From Candidatus Segetimicrobium genomatis (GTDB lineage: Bacteria; Sysuimicrobiota; Sysuimicrobiia; Sysuimicrobiales; Segetimicrobiaceae), in assembly GCA_005882275.1 (NCBI GenBank), contig VBAK01000130.1:1-54462 (forward strand): a stretch of DNA of 54,462 nt, written 5' to 3'. The translations under genes and the position numbers were made by a program. This document shows positions 8,534-17,187 of this stretch, piece by piece (position 1 is the first letter of the stretch; each line of letters starts with the position of its first letter). The notes beneath the pieces are model-generated. The model was not told the origin of the DNA. It did no database searches and saw only the letters and a program-made list of their open reading frames with translations.

Positions 8534-10087
8534 TCAGGCGGGGCGGAGCCGCCGCGCGGGGCCGCCCACGTCCGGGCGCCACCGGTACGGCGCCAGGCGC
8601 GGCGCGGGATGCCCCGAAAACCGGCGGCACCAGATGAGGTCGAGGGTGCGGATCACGACCCCCCGGCGCATCAGCGGAACGCTCGGCCCCACGTCGAGGG
8701 ACTCACAGACCTGCTCCAGATCGATATCGTAGGTCTGCCGGTTGTCCCTGATGAACAGCCCATCCCGGCCCCGCAGCGTGTCCAGGCGCGCCCAGAACCG
8801 GTACTGGTCGTCGCCGGTGATCGTCGTGGACGGGACGCGGCCGCCGGTGCTGAAGTCGAACGGCGCCATCACCTGATACCAGTCGCTGGTCACGAAGAAC
8901 GATCCGCGCGCCTCTCGCTCGGCGACCGCGGCGATCGCCGGCCCGGCCTCCGACCAGCCGTAGTAGTTCATCGCGGGGTCGAGCTGCGGGGGGAGGAGCC
9001 ACGACGCGAGCCACGGCAGCGCATGGAACACGATGGCGAGGGCGGCCGTGATCCCCGCCGCGAGGCCCGCGGCCCATGCCCCGGCGCGCGACCAGGCCTG
9101 GCGCGGGCGCTCCGCGGCGATCGCGGCCAGGGCGATCACCGCCGCGAGATACCCCGGCGCCGACCAGTGGGGTTTGGCCTGCACCAGCAGGCTGGCCGCG
9201 GCCGTGCCGAGAACGACCGGCCAGCCGGTCACCGCGAGGAAGCGCCAGCCTTCGCTCCCCGCATCGGCCGGGGTGGTGCCGGCGGCGTGACCCAGCCCGC
9301 GGCGCGCGGCGACGGCGAGCGCCCCCACGAGGGCGGGGAAGAGCACCGGCCCGAGGTAGACGAACTGGGTGGAGAGGAAGTACCTGGCGTCCCCGCCGGT
9401 CGTCCATCCCGACGTCCCCAGCGCGGTGAAGACGAACGAGATCCAGTGATGCCTCGCGTTCCACCAGACGACCGGCGCGAAGAGGGCCAGCGCCACCGCG
9501 CCCGCCGCGTACGGCTCCGGCCGGACGAGCCACCGGCGCCGCGCGGGGGACAGCGCCAGCCACAGCCCGATCGAAACCGGCAGGGCCGCGGCCATGTACT
9601 TGCTCAGGAGCGCGAGGCCGAGCCACACGCCGGAGGCGAGCCACGCCCGCAGCGCGCCGCCGTACGCCGCCCGCCAGGCGGCGAGCAGGGTGAGGACCCA
9701 GAAGAAGAAGAGCGGCGCATCGGGGGCGGTCACGAGCGCGGCGGCGTCGAACACCGGGATCAGATTCAGCAGCACCACCGACCAGCGGGCGGCGGCCTCG
9801 CGCCCGGTGATCTCTCGAGCCAGCGCGTAGAGTCCGAGCGACGTGCCGAACGAGAGCAGGACCGCCGCGGCGTGCACGGCCAGCGGCGTTCGCCCGAGGG
9901 TGTGGACCGCCGCCCAGACGAAGTAGGCGACCGCGGGCGGATGATCGACGTAGCCGGCCGCCAGGTGCCGGGACCATTCCCAGTAGTAGGCTTCGTCGTC
10001 TCCGATGGGGAGGGTCGCCGCGATGCCCAGGCGAATGGCGGTGAGACACACGAGGCCGGCGAGCAGAGGGCGTGGAACGCGTGGCAT
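8534..10087 (-). CDS. GT39/ArnT-like membrane glycosyltransferase
   Basis: Polytopic membrane protein of 517 residues in the PMT/ArnT superfamily, which transfers sugars from polyprenyl-phosphate donors on the outer face of the membrane. The diagnostic acidic first loop GDDEAYYWEWS lies after the first hydrophobic helix and is followed by YVDHPP. About ten further hydrophobic segments are visible, then a soluble C-terminal part ending at 8534. I use ATG 10087 (MPRVPRPLLAGLVCL); the frame stays open further upstream but lacks protein-like sequence there. The gene is divergent from the methyltransferase gene. The acceptor (protein, lipid or glycan) is unknown. Confidence 0.87.
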   Translation of the reverse strand: MPRVPRPLLAGLVCLTAIRLGIAATLPIGDDEAYYWEWSRHLAAGYVDHPPAVAYFVWAAVHTLGRTPLAVHAAAVLLSFGTSLGLYALAREITGREAAARWSVVLLNLIPVFDAAALVTAPDAPLFFFWVLTLLAAWRAAYGGALRAWLASGVWLGLALLSKYMAAALPVSIGLWLALSPARRRWLVRPEPYAAGAVALALFAPVVWWNARHHWISFVFTALGTSGWTTGGDARYFLSTQFVYLGPVLFPALVGALAVAARRGLGHAAGTTPADAGSEGWRFLAVTGWPVVLGTAAASLLVQAKPHWSAPGYLAAVIALAAIAAERPRQAWSRAGAWAAGLAAGITAALAIVFHALPWLASWLLPPQLDPAMNYYGWSEAGPAIAAVAEREARGSFFVTSDWYQVMAPFDFSTGGRVPSTTITGDDQYRFWARLDTLRGRDGLFIRDNRQTYDIDLEQVCESLDVGPSVPLMRRGVVIRTLDLIWCRRFSGHPAPRLAPYRWRPDVGGPARRLRPA

Positions 10088-10156
10088 TTCTGGTCGATGG
10101 TACGGGAATTCCCCCCGGGCGTCAATCGACGGGAGCGGTCGCAGCGGTCGACACCC

Positions 10157-10807
10157 GTGCGCGCTGACCGGATCCGATGGGACGCCCGCTATGCGGCGGG
10201 GGACTGCCGCCACGACGTCGATCCCGCCCCGCTCCTCGCGGCCTGGATCCCGCGGCTCCGGCCCGCCCGCCCCGCGCGCGCGCTCGATGTCGCCGCGGGA
10301 CTGGGCCGGCATGCGCTGCTGCTGGCGCGCCAGGGATGGACGGTGGATGCGGTGGACATCTCGATGGAAGGACTCCGGATCCTGCGGCGCCGCGCCGTCC
10401 TGGCCGGGGCGCGGATCAATCTGATCCTGGCCGATCTCGACCGGTTCGAATGCCGGCCGGCGTCGTACGACCTGATCGTGCACACCTTCTTTTTGAAGCG
10501 TCGGCTCATTGCCCGCCTGTGGCGGTGGCTACGGCCCGGCGGCGTGCTGTACTTCGAGACCCACCTCGCCGTCCAGGGCGGGGGAGGCCACAGCCGGTTT
10601 GCCCTCCGGCCCGGCGAGGCGGCGGGCCTCTTTGCCCGCTGGGAGATCCTCGAAGCCTCCGAAGGGCCGGTCGGGGAAGGGGACCGGGAGATCGAGACGG
10701 CGCGCCTGGTGGTCCGCAGGCCCGAGGCGCGCGGGCGGGGCGCGCCGGGGTCCGGTGGACCGTCGCCCGGCCGCGCGCAGGCCGGCGGGGCGCGGGCGGG
10801 CGCGTAG
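10157..10807 (+). CDS. class I SAM-dependent methyltransferase
   Basis: About 216 residues with a TehB/UbiE-like Rossmann methyltransferase core: ALDVAAGLGRHALLLA (motif I), VDAVDISMEGL (motif II), ILADLDRF (motif III), then LRPGGVLYFETH. The start is uncertain: GTG 10157 is chosen because conserved sequence (RWDARYAAGD) begins right after it; ATG 10097 is in frame, and neither has a good ribosome site. The C-terminal 30 residues are Gly/Arg/Ala low complexity. It lies 34 bp upstream of cmk. The substrate is unknown. Confidence 0.8.
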   Translation: MRADRIRWDARYAAGDCRHDVDPAPLLAAWIPRLRPARPARALDVAAGLGRHALLLARQGWTVDAVDISMEGLRILRRRAVLAGARINLILADLDRFECRPASYDLIVHTFFLKRRLIARLWRWLRPGGVLYFETHLAVQGGGGHSRFALRPGEAAGLFARWEILEASEGPVGEGDREIETARLVVRRPEARGRGAPGSGGPSPGRAQAGGARAGA

Positions 10808-10841
10808 GAACGGCCGGTCCCGGCACCGAATCGGTGGCTGC

Positions 10842-11528
10842 GTGGAGGACAAGCCGGGCCTCGCGATCGCGATCGATGGACCGATGGGCTCGGGAAAGAG
10901 CACGGTGGCCCGCGAGGTCGCCCGGCGCCTCGGGTCCATGTACATCGACACCGGAGCCATGTATCGCGCGGTCACGGTGGCGGCCATCCGCCGCGGGGTG
11001 TCCGCGGACGACCCGGCCGCCCTCACCGCGCTCGCCCGGGCGATCACGCTCTCCTTCGATCCCCCATCGAACGGGGGGACGCGTGTGCTGATCGACGGGG
11101 AAGATGTGACCTCCGAGCTGCGGAGCGTCCGGGTCAATCAGATCGTGGCGAAGGTGGCCCGCGCCCCCGGGGTGAGGGAGGTGCTCGGGGCGCTGCAGCG
11201 GTCCCTCGGCAGCCGGGGGACCGTCGTCATGGAGGGCCGCGACATCGGGTCGGTCATCCTGCCCCACGCCGGGGTGAAGGTGTTCTTGACCGCGTCCATG
11301 GACGTGCGGGCGCAGCGGCGCCAGATGGAACTGGCGGCGTCCGGGACGCCGTTGCCCCTCGAGGCGGTGCGCAGGATCATCGAGGAAGACGACCGGATGG
11401 CCACCACCCGTGAGGTGGCTCCACTGCGCATCGCTCCCGGGGCGGTGGTGATCGACAGCACCGCCCTGACCGTGGGACAGGTCGTTGATCAGATCGTCGC
11501 TCTGGCGGAACGCGCGCGTGGTCTATAG
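10842..11528 (+). CDS. cmk: cytidylate kinase
   Basis: Phosphorylates CMP/dCMP with ATP. GTG 10842 gives 228 residues, the usual size; the frame is open far upstream but not protein-like. The P-loop GPMGSGKST is at residues 13-21, followed by YIDTGAMYRA (substrate pocket) and EGRDIGSVILPHA. The cmk-plsC-ispH-der order matches the common cmk-ispH-der block of Firmicutes-like genomes. The 3' end overlaps plsC. Confidence 0.93.
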   Translation: MEDKPGLAIAIDGPMGSGKSTVAREVARRLGSMYIDTGAMYRAVTVAAIRRGVSADDPAALTALARAITLSFDPPSNGGTRVLIDGEDVTSELRSVRVNQIVAKVARAPGVREVLGALQRSLGSRGTVVMEGRDIGSVILPHAGVKVFLTASMDVRAQRRQMELAASGTPLPLEAVRRIIEEDDRMATTREVAPLRIAPGAVVIDSTALTVGQVVDQIVALAERARGL

Positions 11529-12153
11529 GATCTCCCGGCGGCTCGTCTCGATCTTCCTGCGCCTGCGGTTTGGCCTTCGGGTCGAAGGGCGCCAGCACGA
11601 GCCTCCGACGGGCCCCCTGATTGTCGTGAGCAACCACGTGAGCGAGTTGGATCCCCTTGTGGTAGGCTGCACCCTTCGCCGCCCCGTCCGCTTCATGGCG
11701 AAGGTCGAGCTGTTTCGCCCGCCGCTGCTCCGGTGGTGGATCACGGCCTGCGGCGGGTTCTCGGTGCGGCGCGGCGCGCCGGACCGCCGGGCCCTGCGCA
11801 CGGCCCGGCAGATTCTCGAGCAGGGCGGGGCGCTGGTGATGTTCCCCGAGGGGACCCGGGGCTCCAGCGTGCGGGATCTGCGGCCGCCCGAGCCCGGCGC
11901 GGCGCTGCTGGCGCTGCACACCCGCGCCGTCATTCTCCCCGTCGCCATCATCGGCACCGACACGATCCTCCCCCGGGGCGCGCATCGTCTGTCCCGCGGG
12001 ACGATCCGCGTTCGTATCGGGACGCCGATTCGGGTGGACGGCACGGAGGGCGGACCGATCCATTCCCGGGCCGACCGCGACCAGATCGATTCCTTGGGCC
12101 GCCTCTACATGGGCATGATCGGCCGGCTGCTCGCCGGGACCGGCCAGACCTGA
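11518..12153 (+). CDS. plsC: 1-acyl-sn-glycerol-3-phosphate acyltransferase
   Basis: Membrane-associated acyltransferase that forms phosphatidic acid from lysophosphatidate. Family blocks: NHVSELDPLVV (the NHx4D catalytic motif), the GGFSVRRG region and the FPEGTRG motif. GTG 11518 gives 211 residues and an 11-nt overlap with cmk; an in-frame TTG at 11485 with a GGGACAGG site is an alternative. Together with plsY and plsX in this window it completes the bacterial PlsX/Y/C route to phosphatidic acid. Confidence 0.9.
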   Translation: MVYRISRRLVSIFLRLRFGLRVEGRQHEPPTGPLIVVSNHVSELDPLVVGCTLRRPVRFMAKVELFRPPLLRWWITACGGFSVRRGAPDRRALRTARQILEQGGALVMFPEGTRGSSVRDLRPPEPGAALLALHTRAVILPVAIIGTDTILPRGAHRLSRGTIRVRIGTPIRVDGTEGGPIHSRADRDQIDSLGRLYMGMIGRLLAGTGQT

Positions 12154-12223
12154 TATCATGAGGTGAGGGCGGCGGGCGCGACGGCATGGCCGCGGGTGGG
12201 CGGCCGCTTCCGGAGGATTTTCA

Positions 12224-13066
12224 TTGAAGATCATCGTGGCCAAGCACATGGGATTTTGCGGCGGCGTCCGCAGGGCGGTGGACATCGCGCAGAAGACCGC
12301 CGCGACCGCGGGAGGCCCGGTCCAGACGTGGGGCCCCCTGATCCACAACCCTCAGGTGGTCCGCGGCCTCGGAGAGGCCGGGGTCGCCGTCGCCGAGCGC
12401 CGGGAGGATGTGAGCGGGACGGCGTTTGTCGTCTCCGCCTACGGGGTGGAGCGCGCCGTGCTGGATCAGGCCCGCGCCAAGGGCATGGCGATCGTCGATG
12501 CCACCTGTCCCGTCGTCATCCGGGCGCATGCCGTCACCGAGAAGCTGGCGGCCGAAGGGTACCAGGTGATCGCGATCGGGGACCACGGCCACCCGGAGAT
12601 GGTGACGCTCAAGGAACTGCTGGGCGACCGGGTGACGATCGTGCACACCCGCGAGGAAGCCGCCCGCGTCAACATCACCGGCAAGGTCGGCGTCGTCTCC
12701 CAGACCACCCAGTCGCAGGAGAACTTCCGGCAGATCGTCGGCGACCTGGCGCTGCGGGTTCGAGAACTCAAGGTGCTGAACACCCTCTGCCCCGCCATCA
12801 CCATCCGGCAGGAAGAGACGGACGAGATGCTCCCCAAGATCGACGCGCTGCTGGTCGTGGGCGGCCACGGCAGTTCCAACACCACCCGGCTCGCGGAGAT
12901 GGGGCGGGCCCGTGGCGTGCCTACCTATCACATCGAGACGGCCGCGGAGATCGCTCCCGCGTGGCTGGAGGGCATCGGCACGCTGGGGGTCGTCTCGGGG
13001 GCCAGCACGCCCACCTGGATCATCGAAGAAGTGATGCTCCGGCTCCAGGATCTCGGAGGCTCCTGA
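12224..13066 (+). CDS. ispH: 4-hydroxy-3-methylbut-2-enyl diphosphate reductase
   Basis: [4Fe-4S] enzyme that makes IPP and DMAPP in the last step of the MEP pathway. Start TTG 12224 behind GGAGG; 280 residues. The three cluster cysteines are present (Cys12 in GFCGG, Cys95 in DATCP, and the Cys in NTLCPAI). His41 (IHNP), His123 and Glu125 (GHPE), the QTT motif and SSNTTRL match the active site. One conserved position deviates: the His of the usual SAHG motif (E. coli His74) is Tyr73 here (SAYG, codon TAC at 12440). Sits between plsC and der. Confidence 0.93.
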   Translation: MKIIVAKHMGFCGGVRRAVDIAQKTAATAGGPVQTWGPLIHNPQVVRGLGEAGVAVAERREDVSGTAFVVSAYGVERAVLDQARAKGMAIVDATCPVVIRAHAVTEKLAAEGYQVIAIGDHGHPEMVTLKELLGDRVTIVHTREEAARVNITGKVGVVSQTTQSQENFRQIVGDLALRVRELKVLNTLCPAITIRQEETDEMLPKIDALLVVGGHGSSNTTRLAEMGRARGVPTYHIETAAEIAPAWLEGIGTLGVVSGASTPTWIIEEVMLRLQDLGGS

Positions 13067-13119
13067 CCCGCGGCCTCCGGCCGCGCAGGGAGCGCAGGGC
13101 GCTTCCCCGGGAGGGGCGC

Positions 13120-14541
13120 ATGCGGCAGCATCGCGACGGCGCGGCGACGACCGGCATGCCCACTGTGGCCATCGTCGGCCGGCCCAATGTCGGGAAGTCC
13201 TCGCTGTTCAACCGGCTGCTCACCCGCCGCCACGCGATCGTCTCCGACGTCCCCGGCGTGACCCGCGATCGCCTCGAGGCGCCCTGCCAGTGGGCCGGGC
13301 GCGAGTTCGTGCTGATCGATACCGGCGGGCTCGTCCAGGGCGCCGCCGAGCCGCTCGTCGTGCAGGTCCGGCGGCAGGCCGAGCGCGCCATCGCCGGGGC
13401 GGGGGCCGTGCTGTTCGTCGTCGATGCCGACGCGGGGCTGACCCCGCAGGACGAGGAGATCGCGGGCGTGCTCCGGCGCAGCCGGCGCCCGGTGCTGGTC
13501 GTCGCCAACAAAGTGGACACCCCCGAGCGTGCCTCCGGGGCGTACGAGTTCCATGCCCTCGGCCTCGGCGAGCCGATCATGGTCTCGGCCACGCAGGGAC
13601 TCGGCATCGGCGACCTCCTGGACGCGGTGCTGGCGATCCTGCCCGAGGGGGGAGTCCGCGGGGGGGAGGGGACGGAGGGAGCAGCCGGGCCGGGCCCGCA
13701 CCCGGCGGCCGCGGGGGAGGCGGAGGCCGCGATCGGGGTCGTGTTCCTCGGCCGGCCGAACGTCGGCAAGTCCTCCCTGGTCAACGCGCTGCTCGGCGAG
13801 GACCGCGTGATCGTGGACGCAATCCCGGGGACGACCCGGGACGCCATCGATACCCCGCTGCGCTATGACGGCCGGCCCGTCGTCCTGATCGATACCGCGG
13901 GGCTGCGCCGGAAGACCCATGTGGAGGCGGGGGTCGAGTTCTACAGCACGCGGCGCGCGCACGACGCCGTCTCCCGGGCCGACGTGGGCGTCCTCGTGGT
14001 GGACGCCGTCGAGGGCATTACCGATCAGGACCAGCGCATCGCCCGTGAAGTGTACGAGGCGGGTCGCGCCGTGGTCTGTGCCGTGAACAAGTGGGATCTG
14101 CTGAACGGCCACACGCCGGAGCAGATCCACCGCGTGGCGCAGCAGCGTTTGCGATTCGTGCCGGACGTCCAGGTGTGCCTGACGGTGGCCACCCAGGGGC
14201 GCGGGATCGCGAAGCTGATGGCCGCGGTGTTTCGCGCCGCGGGGGCCAGAGCCTCCCGGATCGCCACAGGGCCGCTCAACCGGGCGCTCGAGGAGGCGCT
14301 GCGCGCCAACCAGCCGCCGTCGGACGCCACCGGCCGGAAGCTGCATATCTACTACGCCACCCAGCCCAGCACCCAGCCCCCCACGATCGTGCTGTTCGTC
14401 AACGATCCGCGACTGCTGACGGTGGAGTACCAGCGCTATCTCGAGCGGCGGTTCCGAGGAGCGTTCGGTCTCGCCGGGACGCCGATCCGCTGGGTGCTCC
14501 GCAGGAGGAGGCCGGGCACGCCCGCGCGAACCATGCCGTGA
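13120..14541 (+). CDS. der: ribosome biogenesis GTPase Der (EngA)
   Basis: Tandem-GTPase protein required for 50S subunit maturation. 473 residues from ATG 13120, which has a GGGAGGGG site; the frame upstream is only a shadow of ispH. Two complete G domains are seen: GRPNVGKSS at about 20-28 with DTGG and NKVD, and a second GRPNVGKSS at about 211-219 with DTAG and NKWD. The C-terminal KH-like domain ends with KLHIYYATQPSTQPPTIVLFVN, typical of Der. A Gly/Pro/Ala-rich linker joins the two G domains. plsY follows. Confidence 0.95.
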   Translation: MRQHRDGAATTGMPTVAIVGRPNVGKSSLFNRLLTRRHAIVSDVPGVTRDRLEAPCQWAGREFVLIDTGGLVQGAAEPLVVQVRRQAERAIAGAGAVLFVVDADAGLTPQDEEIAGVLRRSRRPVLVVANKVDTPERASGAYEFHALGLGEPIMVSATQGLGIGDLLDAVLAILPEGGVRGGEGTEGAAGPGPHPAAAGEAEAAIGVVFLGRPNVGKSSLVNALLGEDRVIVDAIPGTTRDAIDTPLRYDGRPVVLIDTAGLRRKTHVEAGVEFYSTRRAHDAVSRADVGVLVVDAVEGITDQDQRIAREVYEAGRAVVCAVNKWDLLNGHTPEQIHRVAQQRLRFVPDVQVCLTVATQGRGIAKLMAAVFRAAGARASRIATGPLNRALEEALRANQPPSDATGRKLHIYYATQPSTQPPTIVLFVNDPRLLTVEYQRYLERRFRGAFGLAGTPIRWVLRRRRPGTPARTMP

Positions 14542-14555
14542 CCCGAGGAGGGGGC

Positions 14556-15155
14556 ATGCCGCTCGCGGTCATCATTGTCGGGTATCTCATCGGCGCCATT
14601 CCCACCGGCCTCATCGTCGTCCGCCTCCTCTCCGGCGAGGACATCAGGCGCCACGGCAGCGGCAACATCGGGACGGTCAACGTGCTCCGCGTCGCCGGCG
14701 CCGGCACCGCGGCGGTGGTGCTCGCGGTCGACATCCTCAAGGGGATGGTTCCCGTCATGCTCGCGGTTCGGATGGGATTCCCCCCGTGGACGGTGGTGGC
14801 CGGCGGGTTGGCGGCGATCGCCGGACACAACTGGTCGGTGTTCCTGAAGTTCCAGGGCGGAAAGGGCATCGCCACCTCGTTCGGAGTGCTGCTGGCCCTC
14901 TCGTGGCCCGCGGCGGCCGTTGCCGCGGCCGTGTGGGTCGTCGCGGTCGCCATCACCAGGTACTCCTCGCTCGGCTCGCTCCTGGCCATGGTATCCGTGC
15001 CGCTGAGCCTCCGGTGGCTCCGTCAGCCCGACGCGTATGTGTCCTTTGGAATCATCGCGGCGCTCTTCGCCGTCTACCGCCACCGGGCCAACATCCGGCG
15101 GCTGGTGACGGGGACCGAGCTGCACATCACCGATCGAGAGCCGATCAAGAAATAG
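14556..15155 (+). CDS. plsY: acyl-phosphate glycerol-3-phosphate acyltransferase
   Basis: Integral membrane enzyme that acylates glycerol-3-phosphate using acyl-phosphate from PlsX. 199 residues from ATG 14556 behind GAGGAGGGGG. Conserved loops are visible: IGAIPTG near the N-terminus, GSGNIGTVNVLR, GHNWSVFLKFQGGKGIATSFG and YRHRANIRRL at the C-terminus. Five or so membrane segments are present. Only 1 bp separates it from the panE start. Confidence 0.95.
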   Translation: MPLAVIIVGYLIGAIPTGLIVVRLLSGEDIRRHGSGNIGTVNVLRVAGAGTAAVVLAVDILKGMVPVMLAVRMGFPPWTVVAGGLAAIAGHNWSVFLKFQGGKGIATSFGVLLALSWPAAAVAAAVWVVAVAITRYSSLGSLLAMVSVPLSLRWLRQPDAYVSFGIIAALFAVYRHRANIRRLVTGTELHITDREPIKK

Positions 15156-15156
15156 G

Positions 15157-16197
15157 ATGCACGTCCTCTGCTTTGGCGCCGGGGCGATCGGCTCCCTGGT
15201 CGGCGCCCGCCTGTCGCTCGGCGGGGTGGATGTGACCCTGCTGGGCCGCCGCGCTCACGTCGCGGCGATCCGCACCTCTGGGCTGGTCCTCGAGACGCCG
15301 CGCGGGCGCCTGACCGCGAAGCAGGTCGATTCCATCACCTCGCTCGATGATCTGCGCAGCCCTCCGGATCTGGTGCTCCTGACGGTGAAAGCCTACGATA
15401 CCCGGGAGGCGCTCCAGGCCCTCCGTCCCGTGCTGCAGGGCGGCTCGAGCATCATGTCCCTGCAGAACGGCATCGGGAACGAGGACCTGATCGCGATCGC
15501 GGCGGGTCCGGAGCGCACACTCGCCGGCTCGATCACGATCAACGCCGGCCAGCCCCGTCCCGGGGTCGTCCGCCAGAACACGGAGGCCGGCGGGTTGGGC
15601 CTGGCGCGTGTGGATCGCCGGCTGGGCCCGGCGGATCTGGTGGCGCTCTTCCGGGGGGCCGGGATACGCACCGAGCCCTATCCGGATTACCGGGCGATGA
15701 AATGGAGCAAGCTCCTCCTCAACATCTTCACGAACGCCACCTCGGCGATCCTGGATCTCTCTCCGGCGGACATCGTTGGCGATCCAAGTCTCTACGGCCT
15801 CGAGCGGGAGGCGTTCCGCGAGGCCCGCCGGGTCATGGGAGCGCTCGGGCTCCGCCCCGTTGCGCTCCCGGGATACCCGGTCCCGTGGCTGGCCGCGCTC
15901 GTGGCTGTGCCCCCGTGGGCGGCACGGCCGGTCCTGCTCCGCGTCATCCGCCGGGCCCGGGGGGAGGGAGGCAGGCCCTCGCTCTGGCATGACGTCCGGC
16001 GCGGCCGGTCCCAGACCGAGGTGGACGTCCTCAACGGCGCCGTGGTCCGCGAGGGGGCGCGGCTCGGCATCGCGACCCCGGTCAACGCGGTGTTGACCGA
16101 GGCGGTCGAGGGGATTGCGGCGGGCCGGCTGGATCCCACGGAGTTCCGCGGGCGGCCGCAGGCGCTCCTTGCGCTGCTGGACAAGCGCCGCAAGTAA
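15157..16197 (+). CDS. panE: 2-dehydropantoate 2-reductase
   Basis: NADPH-dependent ketopantoate reductase of the pantothenate/CoA pathway. 346 residues, slightly longer than the typical 300. The N-terminal Rossmann motif is GAGAIG (residues 8-13). The catalytic and binding region is KWSKLLLN (Lys182 onward) in the all-helical half, with a C-terminal QTEVDVLNG motif where the family has its conserved Glu. Residues about 240-285 contain a hydrophobic/Arg-rich insertion not usual in PanE. Immediately downstream of plsY. Confidence 0.9.
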   Translation: MHVLCFGAGAIGSLVGARLSLGGVDVTLLGRRAHVAAIRTSGLVLETPRGRLTAKQVDSITSLDDLRSPPDLVLLTVKAYDTREALQALRPVLQGGSSIMSLQNGIGNEDLIAIAAGPERTLAGSITINAGQPRPGVVRQNTEAGGLGLARVDRRLGPADLVALFRGAGIRTEPYPDYRAMKWSKLLLNIFTNATSAILDLSPADIVGDPSLYGLEREAFREARRVMGALGLRPVALPGYPVPWLAALVAVPPWAARPVLLRVIRRARGEGGRPSLWHDVRRGRSQTEVDVLNGAVVREGARLGIATPVNAVLTEAVEGIAAGRLDPTEFRGRPQALLALLDKRRK

Positions 16198-16228
16198 TCG
16201 CCCGATGCGCACCGCCCTGCGCAGGTGC

Positions 16229-16234
16229 TATAAT
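16229..16234 (+). promoter_or_regulatory. extended -10 promoter of the tRNA-Pro gene
   Basis: A consensus TATAAT preceded by TGC, i.e. an extended -10 element, 13 nt before the tRNA gene. No good -35 box is seen at the expected distance. Confidence 0.6.
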
Positions 16235-16247
16235 GACCCCGGATCAA

Positions 16248-16324
16248 CGGGCCGTAGCGCAGCTTGGTAGCGCACCTGAATGGGGTTCAGGTGGTCGTCG
16301 GTTCAAATCCGACCGGCCCGACCA
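16248..16324 (+). tRNA. tRNA-Pro (anticodon GGG)
   Basis: A full cloverleaf of 77 nt with encoded CCA. The acceptor stem CGGGCCG pairs with CGGCCCG (16314-16320), and A73 is followed by CCA at 16322-16324. The anticodon arm is CCTGA / TCAGG with loop ATGGGGT, giving anticodon GGG at 16282-16284 (reads CCC). The T arm carries GTTCAAATC. Confidence 0.97.
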
Positions 16325-16494
16325 GATGTATCGCCGTCCCACCGTCGTCGATTCCACGTCTCTCGCCAGTGACTGCGGGTCTTTTCCGTCGCGTTGTGCA
16401 AGAAACCGTGGATCGCCGCTCGGGGATAAACCTGAGAGACTCTCTCGGGTGAGGGGAATCTTTTAGGTTTGATTCTGGGTCGACGTTGAGATGA

Positions 16495-16716
16495 ATTACT
16501 CGTGGCATTTCGGGGTTTCCGCTGATCGCAAGTAAGAACTCTAGGGCGTATCCGAAGGGGGAGAGGGTCACCATCGAAGTCTTCTTCGGGACACCTTCAT
16601 TCGGCAACCGATATGAGATCCTGGCCAACGTGGGCCACGAGACGGCAGGGGGAAATGGCAACTCGCTGGAGGAGGCCCTGCGATCCGTGCACTGGCAGCA
16701 TCTCGATGCCGGATGA
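16495..16716 (+). pseudogene. possible gene remnant, no start codon
   Basis: A frame open from a TGA at 16492 to the stop at 16714-16716 encodes protein-like sequence (TIEVFFGTPSFGNRYEILANV, then an Asn/Gly turn and SLEEALRSVHW). No ATG, GTG or TTG occurs before GTG 16630, which would cut away half of it. Either it is the 3' end of a decayed small gene or it uses an unusual start. I do not recognise the family. Confidence 0.4.
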
Positions 16717-16758
16717 CAATCACGCAACGGGCAAAACAGGCGGTCGAGGCGTAAGGCC

Positions 16759-16775
16759 GCCGATCGAGGAGTAAG
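16759..16775 (+). repeat. degenerate copy of the 33-bp repeat
   Basis: GCCGATCGAGGAGTAAG matches both ends of the unit with an internal deletion; a second, weaker match (GGTCGAGGCGTAAGG) precedes it. It lies just upstream of rsbS. Confidence 0.4.
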
Positions 16776-16782
16776 GGAGCGG

Positions 16783-17187
16783 GTGCCCCTGCAGGCGTCT
16801 ATTCTCAAGCAGCGGGACTACCTCATCGCCAACATTCAGGCGGCGCTCGCGGACGATGACCTCAAACGCCTGCGGGACGCGGTGGTGGCGGAGGTGGGCG
16901 TGCATCGCGCCCGGGGCGTCATCGTCGATGTGTCCGCGCTGGACGTGATGGATTCCTTCGCCGTCTGGACGCTCCGCGAGCTGGCGCAGATGACGCGTCT
17001 TCGGGGGGCGGAAACGGTGGTCGTCGGCATTCAGCCGGAAGTGGCCTTTGCGATGGCGCAGCTGGGCGTGCGCCTCGAGGGGGTGGCGGCCGCGCTCGAC
17101 CTCGAAGAGGGTCTCGCCTACCTGGACCGCCGGGCCAAGCGCCCGGCGGTCCGAGGCGTCGGCCCGAACCCAGGACGTCGCGCATGA
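16783..17187 (+). CDS. rsbS: stressosome STAS protein RsbS
   Basis: Single STAS-domain protein of 134 residues, the scaffold and antagonist component of the stressosome. The phosphorylatable serine is Ser58 in VDVSALDVMDSFAVW, matching Ser59 of B. subtilis RsbS. The C-terminal 25 residues are basic and extend past the STAS fold. Start GTG 16783 after GGGAGCGG. Overlaps rsbT by an ATGA. In the known system RsbS and RsbR hold RsbT until stress triggers phosphorylation. Confidence 0.9.
   Translation: MPLQASILKQRDYLIANIQAALADDDLKRLRDAVVAEVGVHRARGVIVDVSALDVMDSFAVWTLRELAQMTRLRGAETVVVGIQPEVAFAMAQLGVRLEGVAAALDLEEGLAYLDRRAKRPAVRGVGPNPGRRA

Larger units (their letters stand above)
16325..16782. other. 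low-coding stretch between tRNA-Pro and rsbS
   Basis: About 460 bp without a complete gene. It holds an open but start-less reading frame (16495-16716, listed separately) and a degenerate relative of the 33-bp repeat near 16759. GC content looks lower than in flanking genes. The antisense frame through here is an artefact of reading through the tRNA. Confidence 0.6.

Noticed and set aside
8138..10156. 889-residue frame running through the GT39 gene into the methyltransferase
   Set aside because: The part opposite the GT39 gene is Arg/Gly/Pro-rich antisense translation; only the 3' part from about 10157 is a real gene.
16287..16808. 173-residue minus-strand frame ending in GFEPTTT
   Set aside because: The GFEPTTT ending is the well-known artefact of translating antisense through a tRNA T-arm. 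The frame covers tRNA-Pro and has no ribosome site or family.
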